This document shows positions 26,901-37,104 of a stretch of DNA of 64,000 nucleotides, one piece after another. Each line of letters starts with the position of its first letter. Within the stretch, counting starts at the first letter, position 1. A program made the translations under genes and the position numbers. The notes beneath the pieces were generated by a model. The model was given only the letters and a program-made list of their open reading frames with translations. It searched no databases and was not told the origin of the DNA. Source of the stretch: Rhabdornis inornatus (lineage: Eukaryota > Chordata > Aves > Passeriformes > Rhabdornithidae); NCBI GenBank assembly GCA_013397075.1, contig VWZS01008178.1, positions 560,481 to 624,480 of the forward strand. The letters run 5' to 3'.

Positions 26901-27431
26901 ATATGAAATTGATGTTGCTGAAGGCAAGAATTTGGTTCACTGCATAAGTATCAGATGCAATTTTAATACTTTGCAAATCTCTAGCAGGACTCTCAGGGTG
27001 AATGAACATGTCTCTGCTCAAACCAAATATATTACCCTGGAGATCTACACATCTAGGTCAATGTTCTCCAGAATGGATTGATCCAGGGATAGCTTTCACT
27101 TCCCTAAAGTAGATAATTCACTTTTTAAATGCAATCTAGGGTTTCAGTTTTCAGCTTGTATTCTCTTATATCCATGCACATCTTCAGAGAGCAAAGATTT
27201 CTCAGGACACTGCAAATGGGTGCAGTATCCTTGCAGCCTTACTATGACTAACAGCTTTAAAAGCAGAGGAGACCTTTCCCTACCTGGGGAACTAAAGATT
27301 CCTGTGATCCTTTCCTGCCATCTTCCTTCCATTCCATTGCTCCTCACCCGAAACCTTGGAGGCAATTTTACCAACGTGACTCCCCCTTGCAGGAACAGTT
27401 GCAGTAGCTGCAATAGCTGGGAACCATCTGC
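23994..27431. other. Unique non-coding DNA
   Basis: No gene is recognised. A short (ATTT)n tract lies at 24674-24694 and a T-rich run at about 24778-24800. The remaining sequence is ordinary AT-rich DNA without an identified repeat family. Confidence 0.5.
24674..24694. repeat. (ATTT)n tetranucleotide microsatellite
   Basis: About five copies of ATTT occur in a row. It is short and probably of no consequence beyond length polymorphism. Confidence 0.85.
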
Positions 27432-27800
27432 TGTGGGATACACATATTGAGAAAGTAAGAAATTACAGCCTGAAAAATATTCCAGGCCAGAGCTTCTCAG
27501 CTCTGTTCCCAGCCTGATAAGCTGGTCCAGCTGAAGGCCAGGGAAAATCTCTCCTAGGATGATAACTTGGTCAAAATAGAGAGGAATTAATAACAAGATA
27601 GAACTCCTGTTGTGTGCGTGACCAGGCCCTGGGAACGAGGTGTCTGCTCTCTGAACCAATCATCTTTTTCTGCTCCTGGAGCTGCGAGTCATGATATAAA
27701 AACCAGTGTGTTTCTGAATAAACTTGTCTCTCTCTTTCCTGTCATGAGACATGACCATGTAGCTGTGCATCTTATTTCTTCTGCACCTCAGGGGTTAACA
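27432..27800 (+). mobile_element. Solo LTR, ERVK-like, with intact core promoter elements
   Basis: The segment reads like a retroviral LTR on the plus strand. A TGTGGGATA start is followed by a U3-like part containing 'gtgcgtgaccaggccctggg' and a CCAAT box (27656-27660). A TATAAA box (27695-27700) lies 35 bp further on, and an AATAAA polyadenylation signal (27717-27722) 17 bp after that. The end '...ctcaggggttaaca' gives the usual terminal CA. Short TATA-to-AATAAA spacing is typical of compact avian LTRs. No internal retroviral sequence was recognised on either side and no flanking target duplication is obvious, so the boundaries are approximate. A 171-codon minus-strand frame crossing this LTR is treated as accidental. 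Confidence 0.7.
27656..27722 (+). promoter_or_regulatory. LTR core promoter and polyadenylation signal
   Basis: CCAAT (27656-27660), TATAAA (27695-27700) and AATAAA (27717-27722) occur in the order and spacing expected for an LTR U3/R region. If active, transcription would start between the TATA box and the polyadenylation signal or just after it, reading rightwards. Activity cannot be judged from sequence alone. Confidence 0.55.
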
Positions 27801-30800
27801 CCCCATTCCACGGCTACACCATCTGCTTTCTCTCTTTTCCTGTGGAACACGCTGAACTTCACCTCATGTCACTTGTATCTTCACTCCAGCCCTGTGTGCC
27901 CATTTTCTCCTGTTCCTCCCTCTGTTTTACTCCACACTCACTGTTCTAACCCTTTCCCTTCACGAGATCTCTTCTAAAGACTCTTGTGTCTCATTAAGTC
28001 CTTGGGTTGTTCCTACACACTGTGATCACATACATGATTATGCTGTATGTTAGTGATGCTGTCCTTGAATTCAGGGATGCAAACTGGGTCTTTCACTAGC
28101 ACTCAGGGATCTGCAGCTGCAAATAAATGGATTCATATCCCATTGACTTTGACACCTTTGGGACATGCCTATGATGCTGACAAGTCTTGTCCAGTGACAT
28201 ATATGCAATAGTGTAATCTGGGAGAACTCTTTCAAAATTCATTGGCACAGATTTAAAAGAAATCCCTTACAGGGAACTAAAACTCTTCTCATGGGTCCAG
28301 TGGAGCCAAGTTTAGGGCAGAAAATTCAGAATGTAGAGATATGGTTGCATCAAAATGTGTGTGACAGCACCCATTAACAGTCTGCTACACTCCAAAATCT
28401 GATGCAATTCAAAGTGAAGGGAGTAGATGTAACACAACATGCAGCACGCTCCCAGAGTCTCACAGGAGCTCTGCCTCTATTCATTTTGATTTGAAAAGCA
28501 ATTAACTAATACAAATTAAGGAAAACAAGAGATAAGTGTTAACTCTGGCTGTAAAAAGAGCGTTATAACACAATTAACTCAGTGTCAAGTTTCTACAAGA
28601 ATTTGCTGGGATAGTACTGAGTCAAACAAGATCTGTACACACACAGTAATAATATTCTTTTTAGCATAGTTGAAAATATCATATTCTTTTCTGAGAGACT
28701 GCCCACGTTTCCAAAATATACTTGCATCACTGTTTATAGGAGAATTAGCACCAGAAATTGTGCCTTATAGATAAAGTAACCTGAGTGTCAGCTGGCTAAA
28801 CACCTACATTAACATGTCCATTCTTTCAGTTTAGTGAAGTTCTTCTGCAGCCAGTAAAAGACAGGCATTGGGTATTTTTGAAAATCAGGCTGTTTTTATT
28901 CCAAAGATATCTCTGGCACCCTCAACCCACTGGCTAAAATCCCATTAGTCCCATGGCCCAAAGTCCCATGAGAAATGGACAAAAGGCTGGTAGTGTTGGC
29001 ACTTCCTAAGTCCCTGGCCCAGCCTGCAAGGGACACTGCTGTCATTCCCTTCTGCTTGTCTCCTTCAACAAGGAGAGGGCTATTTTATTTTTTCCTTTAA
29101 CCACCAAATTGAATGAAGAAAGGAGTTTCAGTGGGAATTAAGTATGCAGCTTTATGCAAGTGGAACATCCAGTATATTCATATCTAATTTCCAGAACAGG
29201 ATTTTTGTTAGTTTGGGGCTTTTTGTTGGGTTGCAGATTGTTTCTGCTGAAAAAAAAAAAAAGGAATAATTTTAGAAATATTGAAGTTTTGTTTTCAAGT
29301 TTCACAAATAAATACTTTCTAACATGATGGAACATTTCAATTTAACAGCTTCTAAAATGAAGCTCTTGAGTTTGTCACTTTGGAGCCTCATTTTCCATTC
29401 AGAAGCAGAGGAAAAACAGGAGGCTTTTACAGCCCACCCAAATGAAACCAAATATTTCAAAACAAGTATTTTGATTACAGCATAAATAGATGCCCACAAA
29501 ACCAGACTCCATCACAACAAAAAGAAAGAAGAAAGAGGTCTGCCAAGCCTGACAGCCTTCAGTGTGTGCCTGTGGGGATGCCCAGGACAATGGAACCGTG
29601 AGGGTGGACCTGAAGATTAAATCTTCTATTTCCACTTGTCCATCTCCACTTTCTGCTCCATTAAATCTCTGCCTGTTCCTGTGATCTTGTTGCATGCCAC
29701 TCAACACAGCCAGGTGTTCTGCAGCATTGGGAGCTGCTGTCCTCTCCTGGACACAAGTGTAGACAGCCTGATGGAAAACTCTAGGTCCTCTGCCCAAATA
29801 TTTCACTCTTTCAACCCTAAATCCACAATGTAAATATTGTTACTGTTGTGGCTGGAATTTAACTGGGGGTCATAGCTCACTGTTTTGGGTTCCGGCTGCA
29901 CCCCAAGGTGTGGAGAGGAGGGTCACTGTTGCAGTTTGCTGGAGTATTCCTGCTGGGATGTGGGTCTAACTCCTTGCTTTAACAGAAAGGAAGCTGATAA
30001 TAGAGTTTAGTTGGTTGGAAAGAAAATTACCTCCTTCAGCTGAAATTCCTGGCAGAATCTGTACTTGGACAGAGAAGGCTTTCAGTTGGAAAGCACAGGA
30101 GCTGCCCAAGCCTAATGAGAATGAGTTCATACTTAAGGTGTTGTGTACAGCTTTGACACTTGCCTAACATTTTTAGAGGACCCCAAGGATGCAAAAAGCC
30201 TTTCTCAATATTCTCTTTAGCTTCATTATGTGCTTTAAAACTATGACAAATAATTTCAGTGCCTGGTGGAAGCTAAAAAAGTGTGGGCGTGCATATTTGT
30301 AAAGAATTGTGCCAAGATTATTTAGGCAAATCTTGCAACCTATAACTTGGTTCTTCAGATGACAAGGAGTGCCAAGTGTTAGTTGTGTAATTTATTGTGT
30401 GCCATTGCTGCAGGAACTAGCATGAGTCACCATGTGCCAACCCAGAGGAAATTACTTCTTGCTACTAAAACAACCCAAACAAAACAAAATTAAAAACAGC
30501 AACAACAAAAACAACAATAACAAAAAACACGCCTTGAAGGCGCATTTTTCAGTGTCTGTTTTAACCATAGATCTGCAAACTAGTAACCACATTTTGTTTT
30601 CATCACATCTTTTGCCTCAAAGACCAAGAAATACTTAAATTTCCTTGCTAGGTGTGCCCATAGATAAAGTTAAGGCAGGAAAGACACTGTGGTTTTGACA
30701 GGTGCTGATCCCACTTGGCCACAGATTGTTCTGGCACACCAGCACTTTTCCAAACAGTGGTCTTTGTGCTCACCAGAGCTGAAATAGAGACATGGAATTG

Positions 30801-32239
30801 ATTTTACAAGGAAATGGCAAAATGGATTGAGTAATTTGTGAAGTATTTGGAGGCAATGACTGTGACTGGTTTTATTGTCTCAAAATGATTCAGGTTATAA
30901 AGTGCTGGCAGTGAAATATGAGAGCTGTAGAAATAAAGCATCCACAAGGAGGAGAACACACCTACCTATGGCAAAACTCCATAGAGCCTTTTGCCTTCAA
31001 TATCACTTGAGCTGATGTTGGTACATCAATTTATTACCCCACCCAGAAAGCATTTTTGGCAAATTCCTCCTATGTTGTCATCATAATATACCTGAAAGGG
31101 GGAAAATGGCACTAAATTTGAAATGTTTTAAAAATACACTTCATGATAATCTTCCATGAATAACAGACATCTAAGTAATTCATGTGTTTAATTGCAACTA
31201 ATAAGAGATAAACCAGAAAAGTTTAGCAATTAGGAGGGATTTGTCCCTTAACTCACTTTGGAAACAAATTCTGCAGCAGCAGATCCTGTGAGAGTAGAAA
31301 TGATAAATGAGGAGCTGAAGACATCTTTTTCTTTAGCTTTGTAGTTTGGGATGTTTGAAATATGAGAGACAAAGCAATATCCTCAGCATATTAGATGACA
31401 ACTTTTCCATTAGCTGAATGTGACTGAGGGGAGTGTGTGATGCTGCAGCGACCACAGGAGAGGGAATAAACAAAAGGCTCATAATCCTGCAGCTAATCAG
31501 GTCTCAAGATATTTGGTTCCAGCTCTTACACAAGCTCTTTACATGTCACCTTGGACAAAGTGCCTGGAATGAAATTTTCCAACACTCAGATCCTCAAAGT
31601 CCTTAAATCTGCGAATTTTTTTTCAAAAATACATTAAAAAAATTAGAGAATATAAGTTCCTAGACTTGCATAACTGGAAGTGTTGCCACATTTATTCTCC
31701 TTGTTCCTACTACCACCTACAGATCTGTCTCCTGTATTTTTCATATCTACTGGTGATGAGCTCCCCTCATCAGAGAAGGGGATTGAACAGAGATGTGCAG
31801 AATAATAGCAGTAATAATAATAAGTATCCAAAAGAGGAATACTTTCAGAGAAAGGAAAAATTGAAGAAACAATCACACTAATGTAAGTGTTCTGTCATAA
31901 ATTGATGAAATTGCAAAACAGCAAAGCAAAACTGATGACTTGGAGGGAATCTGATTAAGGTGAAGTTGATCTCTGTGGCAAGGAGAAAAGACTATGAAGA
32001 AAATCAGACTGCTAATTCTTATTGCTTTTGGAATCCAAGGAGAAATAAAAGTGATGTATATTTTGTCAACTGCAATCAAGACACTTGGGGATTTTCTTGG
32101 GAGGTCATGATGGCACAGTATAAGAATAAAGGATATAAAGCATAAAATCCATTCTAGCTGCATTCAGATTATAACTCCAACTTCTCTAACCATTTCAGGG
32201 TATGAAAAAGGAATGAAAAATGCCAAACCCTCAAAATGG
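27801..32239. other. Unique non-coding DNA
   Basis: No gene is recognised. An A-rich stretch with AAC and AACAA words lies at 30468-30531. At about 29847-29990 a segment beginning TGTTGTGGCTGG, with 'ggctgcaccccaaggtgtgg', vaguely recalls ERV sequence but is too weak to call. The 135-codon minus-strand frame at 29399-29806 has no recognised features. Confidence 0.5.
30468..30531. repeat. A-rich tract with CAA/CAAAA words
   Basis: The plus strand is mostly A with isolated C, in words such as AACAAAAC and CAACAACAAAAACAACAA. It is a shorter relative in style of the composite repeats at 14.8 and 32.2 kb. Confidence 0.75.
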
Positions 32240-32396
32240 AAAAAACCAAAACAACAACAACAACAACAACCAAAAAAACCAAACCAAACCAAACAAACAA
32301 ACAAACAAACCAAACCAAACCAAACAAAACAAAAAACAAAAACAAAACAAAACAAAACAAAACAAAACAAAACAAAAACAACAACAACAACAACAA

Positions 32397-32474
<78 letters not shown>
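32240..32474. repeat. Composite CAA/CAAA/CAAAA repeat ending in 77 consecutive A
   Basis: The order on the plus strand is: (CAA)n at about 32250-32270; CCAAA and CAAA blocks to about 32325; (CAAAA)n to about 32376; a second (CAA)n block to 32397; and an uninterrupted run of 77 A at 32398-32474. Long Lys/Asn/Gln/Thr-rich frames on plus and Phe/Leu/Val-rich frames on minus are by-products of this composition. No retroposon body was recognised immediately to the left. Confidence 0.95.
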
Positions 32475-32475
<1 letters not shown>

Positions 32476-32584
32476 ACCAAAACCGATTAAAATCTTCCAG
32501 GCTGTGTGGGTGAGCTCTGGATATTCAGTAGCACAACAGACACAGATTGATTACACAGGTCACCAGAAAATCTTGATCAAGGAA

Positions 32585-32750
32585 ACAGGTCACACACAAA
32601 GCTGCCCTGAATGGTAACACTTATGCAGAAGAAGTGTTTGATCATGATATTGAAGAAGACAGTGACAAAACTTCAAAGGAAGCAGGACTTCAGAGAAAGC
32701 AGCACTGGAGCCAATGTTACAAAAGACATCAAATTATTTTTTAATGAACT
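32585..32750 (+). other. Short coding-like frame next to the A-run, unidentified
   Basis: One plus-strand frame from about 32574 stays open to a TAA near 32740. It has an acidic stretch of the type EEVFDHDIEEDSDK. A second short open stretch in another phase follows at about 32797-32908. The composition is protein-like but the segment is short. No start codon, splice signal or family was recognised. It may be chance or an old exon or retrocopy remnant. Confidence 0.12.
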
Positions 32751-35149
32751 AGTTTTGGGTCAATCATCCAGTTGTCACCAGTGATACACCCTCTGCGACA
32801 GTGATTCAGATGTTCCACAACAGTTATGGACTCCCAGAGAAAGCACAAATCCAGTGTGCTTTATATTGACCAATATAGAGTCATTTATACCACGGAGGAG
32901 CAACTGCACAGTCTGCTGACAACTACATAAATATCAATTATTCTGTTCATAAACACAGTCATAGAAGCTACTGCCTATTCGGAGGATCACACAACAATAG
33001 CCTAATTGTGGGGGAAATGTACATTTATGTATTTTAGAATGAAAGAAATAATGAGCTGCTGTAATATAATTCTGGTTAAGTGGGAGGTACTCACATTTCC
33101 ACCCATTGTAAAACTGACTCATTGGAGGAAAAATAAAAGGTAAAGAGCTCAAGTTTGAAACACTTATCACCCATGAAGTTCTATCAGCACTGTGGGATGG
33201 AAGCTGTCTGTGGAGTCCAGAAACACCTGAGAAGGACACATCCCCCAGGCTCACTGGAAATGCAGTGATTTGGTGTGTGTGATCAGTAATAAGTGGAGCT
33301 GACCACTAATTTTCAATTAACTTTGTTCCTTCAATTACATGGTGAAGAAAGAAGAATGGGGGAGGCTGGCAGAGGAATCAACAGAGGAGGAGAGCTCTTT
33401 CTAGGGAATATAGGAATAATTTATATTTTCTGGTGGAGACTTTGAAAAGTAGGTACTTCTTCATTAATCAATATTTTGCAATATTAACATTTCCAAAGGC
33501 ATGTTTACTTTCACAGAAACCATGATAAAAAAGTTCCTTTCCAGAATTTTTTAATCAGCTTTTTGCAGGGCTTCTGAAATTTTAAAACAAAAGCTTGTTT
33601 CATTCTGATGTGCAAGCTAATATTGAAGAATGAACATGTCCATTAGTATAACAATTCTCTTCTCCATATAGTTGTGGTTTAAAACTTTTCTGCTCCATCA
33701 TCCTCTGATCTTGCAATTACAAAGGGAAATGTGAACTCAGCTATGGAAAGCTTTTGGTTCTTGTCATTGCTTTCCAGGATAAAACCCAGCAGAAGAAGAT
33801 AATACAGGAGAAAACTTTTCCTCCAAAAAAGTGCACTTGCCATTTCCTCTTTACACACCTGTGTTAAAGCCTTTGCACCCCTACCTGGCAACCATTCCTG
33901 CAGCCTCTCAAAGGAAGGAGAATTTGATATGAACATTCTGAAATGTTGTTTCCAAAGTCAAACCGTTTCTTTTTAAGAGGGTACAGGACACACAAAACCC
34001 AGAACACTATGACTCCCCATGGTAAACCTGTGTAAATGTTTCCACAAGGTAAAAATATGTAATTATCTGTCTCTGAGAGAACTTTGGGTTTTAAGCTCAA
34101 GAAATCCCTGCCACAAAGGTAAGCTCATGCAAGCACTCGATTTTGGCTGGTGCTGAGCACTGCCACTCTCACCTGCCAACGTACATAAATATTCTCATTA
34201 CTTCAAACATGTCAGTAATTACATTCCCAGCTGAGGCTCAGGCTGAAGTGATTCTGAGAGCAGGGCCGAGTGCAAGACTTTCATTTGGTTTCATGTCTGG
34301 GGTGAAATAATTGTCCTGTGTGGAGGATGTATCTTGAAGCGGACACCAGAAGATCTGATCTAGGTTTACAAAAGCATCCCAGTGCTACCTGAGATGATAA
34401 ATTTGTGTCTTTCCTGCAGTGTCTGTGTGTAATTAGTAGAAAATCGTGGTGCCTGCACCTCATCCACCTCCCCACCAGCTTCCTTAGATGGGGGATCCTT
34501 CCCCTACACAGGACTCCTGTGAGCTTCAAGCCTACCCTTCCATCCATCTCCTCCATCCCGAGGGAGCTCCAAGGATTTTAGAACCTCACCCACAAGGACT
34601 TAGAGCAGCCACCTGTGATTAGAGGCTGTGAGGAAGCAAATGCACCTGTATCCTGCCAGGTTCTGTGCCTTCCCTCTGAAACTCTGCCTTGGTGGCAGGG
34701 GCAGGATTCTACACAAAGTGGGTTTCAGGTCTGTTTTCAGGTGACAAGGTTCCTATATCCCCTGAACTACATGATTTGCCTTTTTTCCTTAGATCAGGGG
34801 ACTTTGGGATGTAGAAAACATTTTATGAGGTTTATAAAATGCTGTGTAAACTTTAACTAGAAATTTATCTCACTGAGCAGTAATGATAAAGAACAGCATG
34901 TGAAATCTAAGCATTTAGAGAGAAAGGGTTTTATTTCAGAATCTGTACTCTCCTCACAAATCCAAAAGCTCATGTAATGATGTGAAATAGAAAATGTTTC
35001 TTGACAGTGAGCCAAAACCTACAGCTTTAAGTGTCCTTTTTCAGATAAAACTTTTACTTCCTACATTTGGGTGACCTTTGATTGGGATGGCTATAATTGT
35101 TATTTTTACAGAAGCAAAATTTGTGGTAAGCACTTTCAAAGGAGCAAAG
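32751..35149. other. Unique non-coding DNA
   Basis: No recognised gene or repeat. Minus-strand frames of 78-106 codons (for example 32934-33254) have no domain-like features. Confidence 0.5.
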
Positions 35150-35372
35150 GCAGGACAAATTCTTTAACTAGAAAGAACCTTTGATCCATGGATAGGAGTT
35201 AATGTCCACCTTTACATGATGGCTGATGATTTTTCAGCCCATGTTATGCTTGAGATATGGTTACTTGTGTTATGTTTGAAGGGCAAGGTTTTGGTTGTGG
35301 AGGAGCTACAGGAGTGGCTTTAGTTTTTATTTCTCATTATCCTACTCTCATTTGATTGGTAATAACTTAATA
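35150..35372 (+). mobile_element. Probable ERV LTR fragment (3' part)
   Basis: The segment contains 'gggcaaggttttggttg', 'aggagtggctttagttttta', 'tctcattatcctactctcat' and 'ttgattggtaataacttaat'. In that order these resemble the R/U5 side of a songbird LTR family as I recall it. The typical downstream part is missing or replaced. The 5' boundary is not visible and was set by eye. It is inactive and has no coding sequence. Confidence 0.45.
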
Positions 35373-35384
35373 CCAATAACTTTT

Positions 35385-35770
35385 TACAAATAATTACCTC
35401 CTTCTTCCCACCTCTGCCTCCTTCCTGGGCTCTACTTCACTCCCAGTTTTCTTTGCCTCCTCCCCACAGCAACACAGGGGACAGGGAAGTGGAATTGTTC
35501 ATCACACGCTGTCTCTTCTGCTCCTTCCTCCCTGTGGGCAAACTCTCACCTCTTTTCTGGCTGCAGCATGAGATTCCTCCCATGGCAAACAGTCATCCCT
35601 AAATTTCTCCAACGTGGGTCTTTTGCATGGGCTGCAGTTCTTCACAAGCTGAGACAGTCGGCATTGGCTCTGTCATACACAGAGGGAGCTTCTGGCAGCT
35701 TCTCACAGAAGCCACCCCTATAGTCCCCCTGCTACCAAAACATTATCATACAAACTTATCACATTAGTCC
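35385..35770. mobile_element. ERV-derived segment (LTR or leader fragment)
   Basis: Words such as 'agcaacacaggggacagg', 'tcatcacacgctgtctcttc', 'ttctccaacgtgggtctttt', 'catgggctgcagttcttcac' and 'agcttctcacagaagccacc' followed by 'cctatag' match repeated avian ERV sequence that I recall. The element is GC-richer than its surroundings, which fits a transferred repeat block. Orientation and exact family could not be decided. Together with the preceding fragment it may be one rearranged insertion. Confidence 0.5.
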
Positions 35771-36839
35771 AATCATAATCTCAGTTCAGCATTTTGTAAA
35801 TTATTATTTTTAGTTTCCTTAAAGTAGGAAAGATATTTCAGGTGCTGTCCTTTCCTGTGTGCTTGCTGCCCTATTTGTCAGATCCAGGGGAAGCACTGAC
35901 AGTAGCCCCACAAGCCCTGAGTCTCTGTGCATCCCCCCCTTAGGTCCATTTTGGTTTCAGGGCTGGCCCAGCCCTGCTGCTCTGAGCTCTGTGCCTCTGA
36001 CCCTCCTCATTCCCCTCTTTCCAGACTGCTCCCAGGAGAGGAGGGGAGGAACAGCCCATAGCACAGGACAGCCACACTGTACAAAAAACATTTGAATCTT
36101 GGAAAGCCATGTCAAGGACGATTATCAGTCAAACTCACACCAAAGACCATTATCAGCCATGGCATTACAGTTATTAACATTATTACCACGGGGCACAGCT
36201 GCAGCCAGAGCAAAGTGATGAAGGGCAGTGTGCTGAGGTATTCCAGGAGCTGTAAAAGCTCTCCAGCATTTCTCACACAAGCCCTGCAGGAGCAGCAGGT
36301 CTCCACTGGGACTCTTAAATTCCCATTTCAGCCACTGGACAATGGTGGATCATTGTGAACCAAGCATTTGTGGGAATGCAGATTCCCACACATGCCCAAG
36401 CTCAAGGTAAGGGAGCTATGAACAAAGCTGGATGCTCCTTCCCTTGTGTCTCCTGGGCTCCAGAAATCTGTTCCTTGGGTTTTATTCAGACAGTTTTACA
36501 CCCTTTTATGGAGTCACAGCTCTTTATTACAGAAATATCCCTAACGAAAGCTGATTCTAATAGCTCCCTCTCTGGTAGGAATTTTTTTTTATTTCAGCAG
36601 GTTTATAGCTCTTTAAATAAACACTGCCTCATACTTTTCCATCCCCTGTATCTCTCTACTGTTGATTACACCGAACTTCTCTTGACCTCTTGCTCAGGCA
36701 GAATGAAAATGAAGAGGTTGCTTAACTAAGTATGACCTGCTGGTCACAGCAGTGCTAACAGCTCTGCAGTCACAGCACAACCCTTGCTGCCTTCCCATCC
36801 TTCAGGGCTTCATGGCACTTTTTTTTTGCAAGGGTACAT

Positions 36840-37104
36840 GGTGCTAGAACAAGGGGCAATGGCTTTAAACTGAAAGAGGCCAGGCTTAAAGTAGGTGTTA
36901 GTAGGAAATCCTTTCCTGTGAGGCTGGTGAGGCCCTGGCCCAGGTTGCCCAGGGAAGCTGTGGATGTCCCATGCCTGGAAGTGTTCAAGGCCAGCCTGGA
37001 TGGGGCTCTGAGCACCCTGATCTAGTGGAAGGTGTTCCTGCTCATTGCAGGGGGTTGAATGAGATCTTTAAGGTCCCTTCCAACCCAAACCATCCTAGGG
37101 TTCT
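36840..37104 (+). mobile_element. CR1 LINE 3' end fragment
   Basis: The diagnostic CR1 3' motifs appear in order: 'aaggggcaatggctttaaac', 'ggcccaggttgcccagggaa', 'cctggaagtgttcaaggcca', 'ctagtggaaggtgttcctgc' and 'aaggtcccttccaacccaaa', with a decayed terminal unit. Only the 3' untranslated region is present, a strong 5' truncation typical of CR1. No coding capacity remains. Confidence 0.96.

Noticed and set aside
27144..27659. 171-codon minus-strand frame
   Set aside because: It runs antisense through the U3 part of the plus-strand LTR and the adjacent unique DNA. No domain was recognised, so it is treated as accidental openness.
29847..29990. Possible ERV/LTR fragment starting TGTTGTGGCTGG
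   Set aside because: It matches only a few remembered words and has no promoter or polyadenylation signal, which is too little to call.
32164..32617. Several long frames across the A/C repeat (up to 134 codons, Lys/Asn/Gln or Phe/Val rich)
   Set aside because: They exist only because the simple repeat lacks stop codons. Low-complexity translation is not evidence of a gene.
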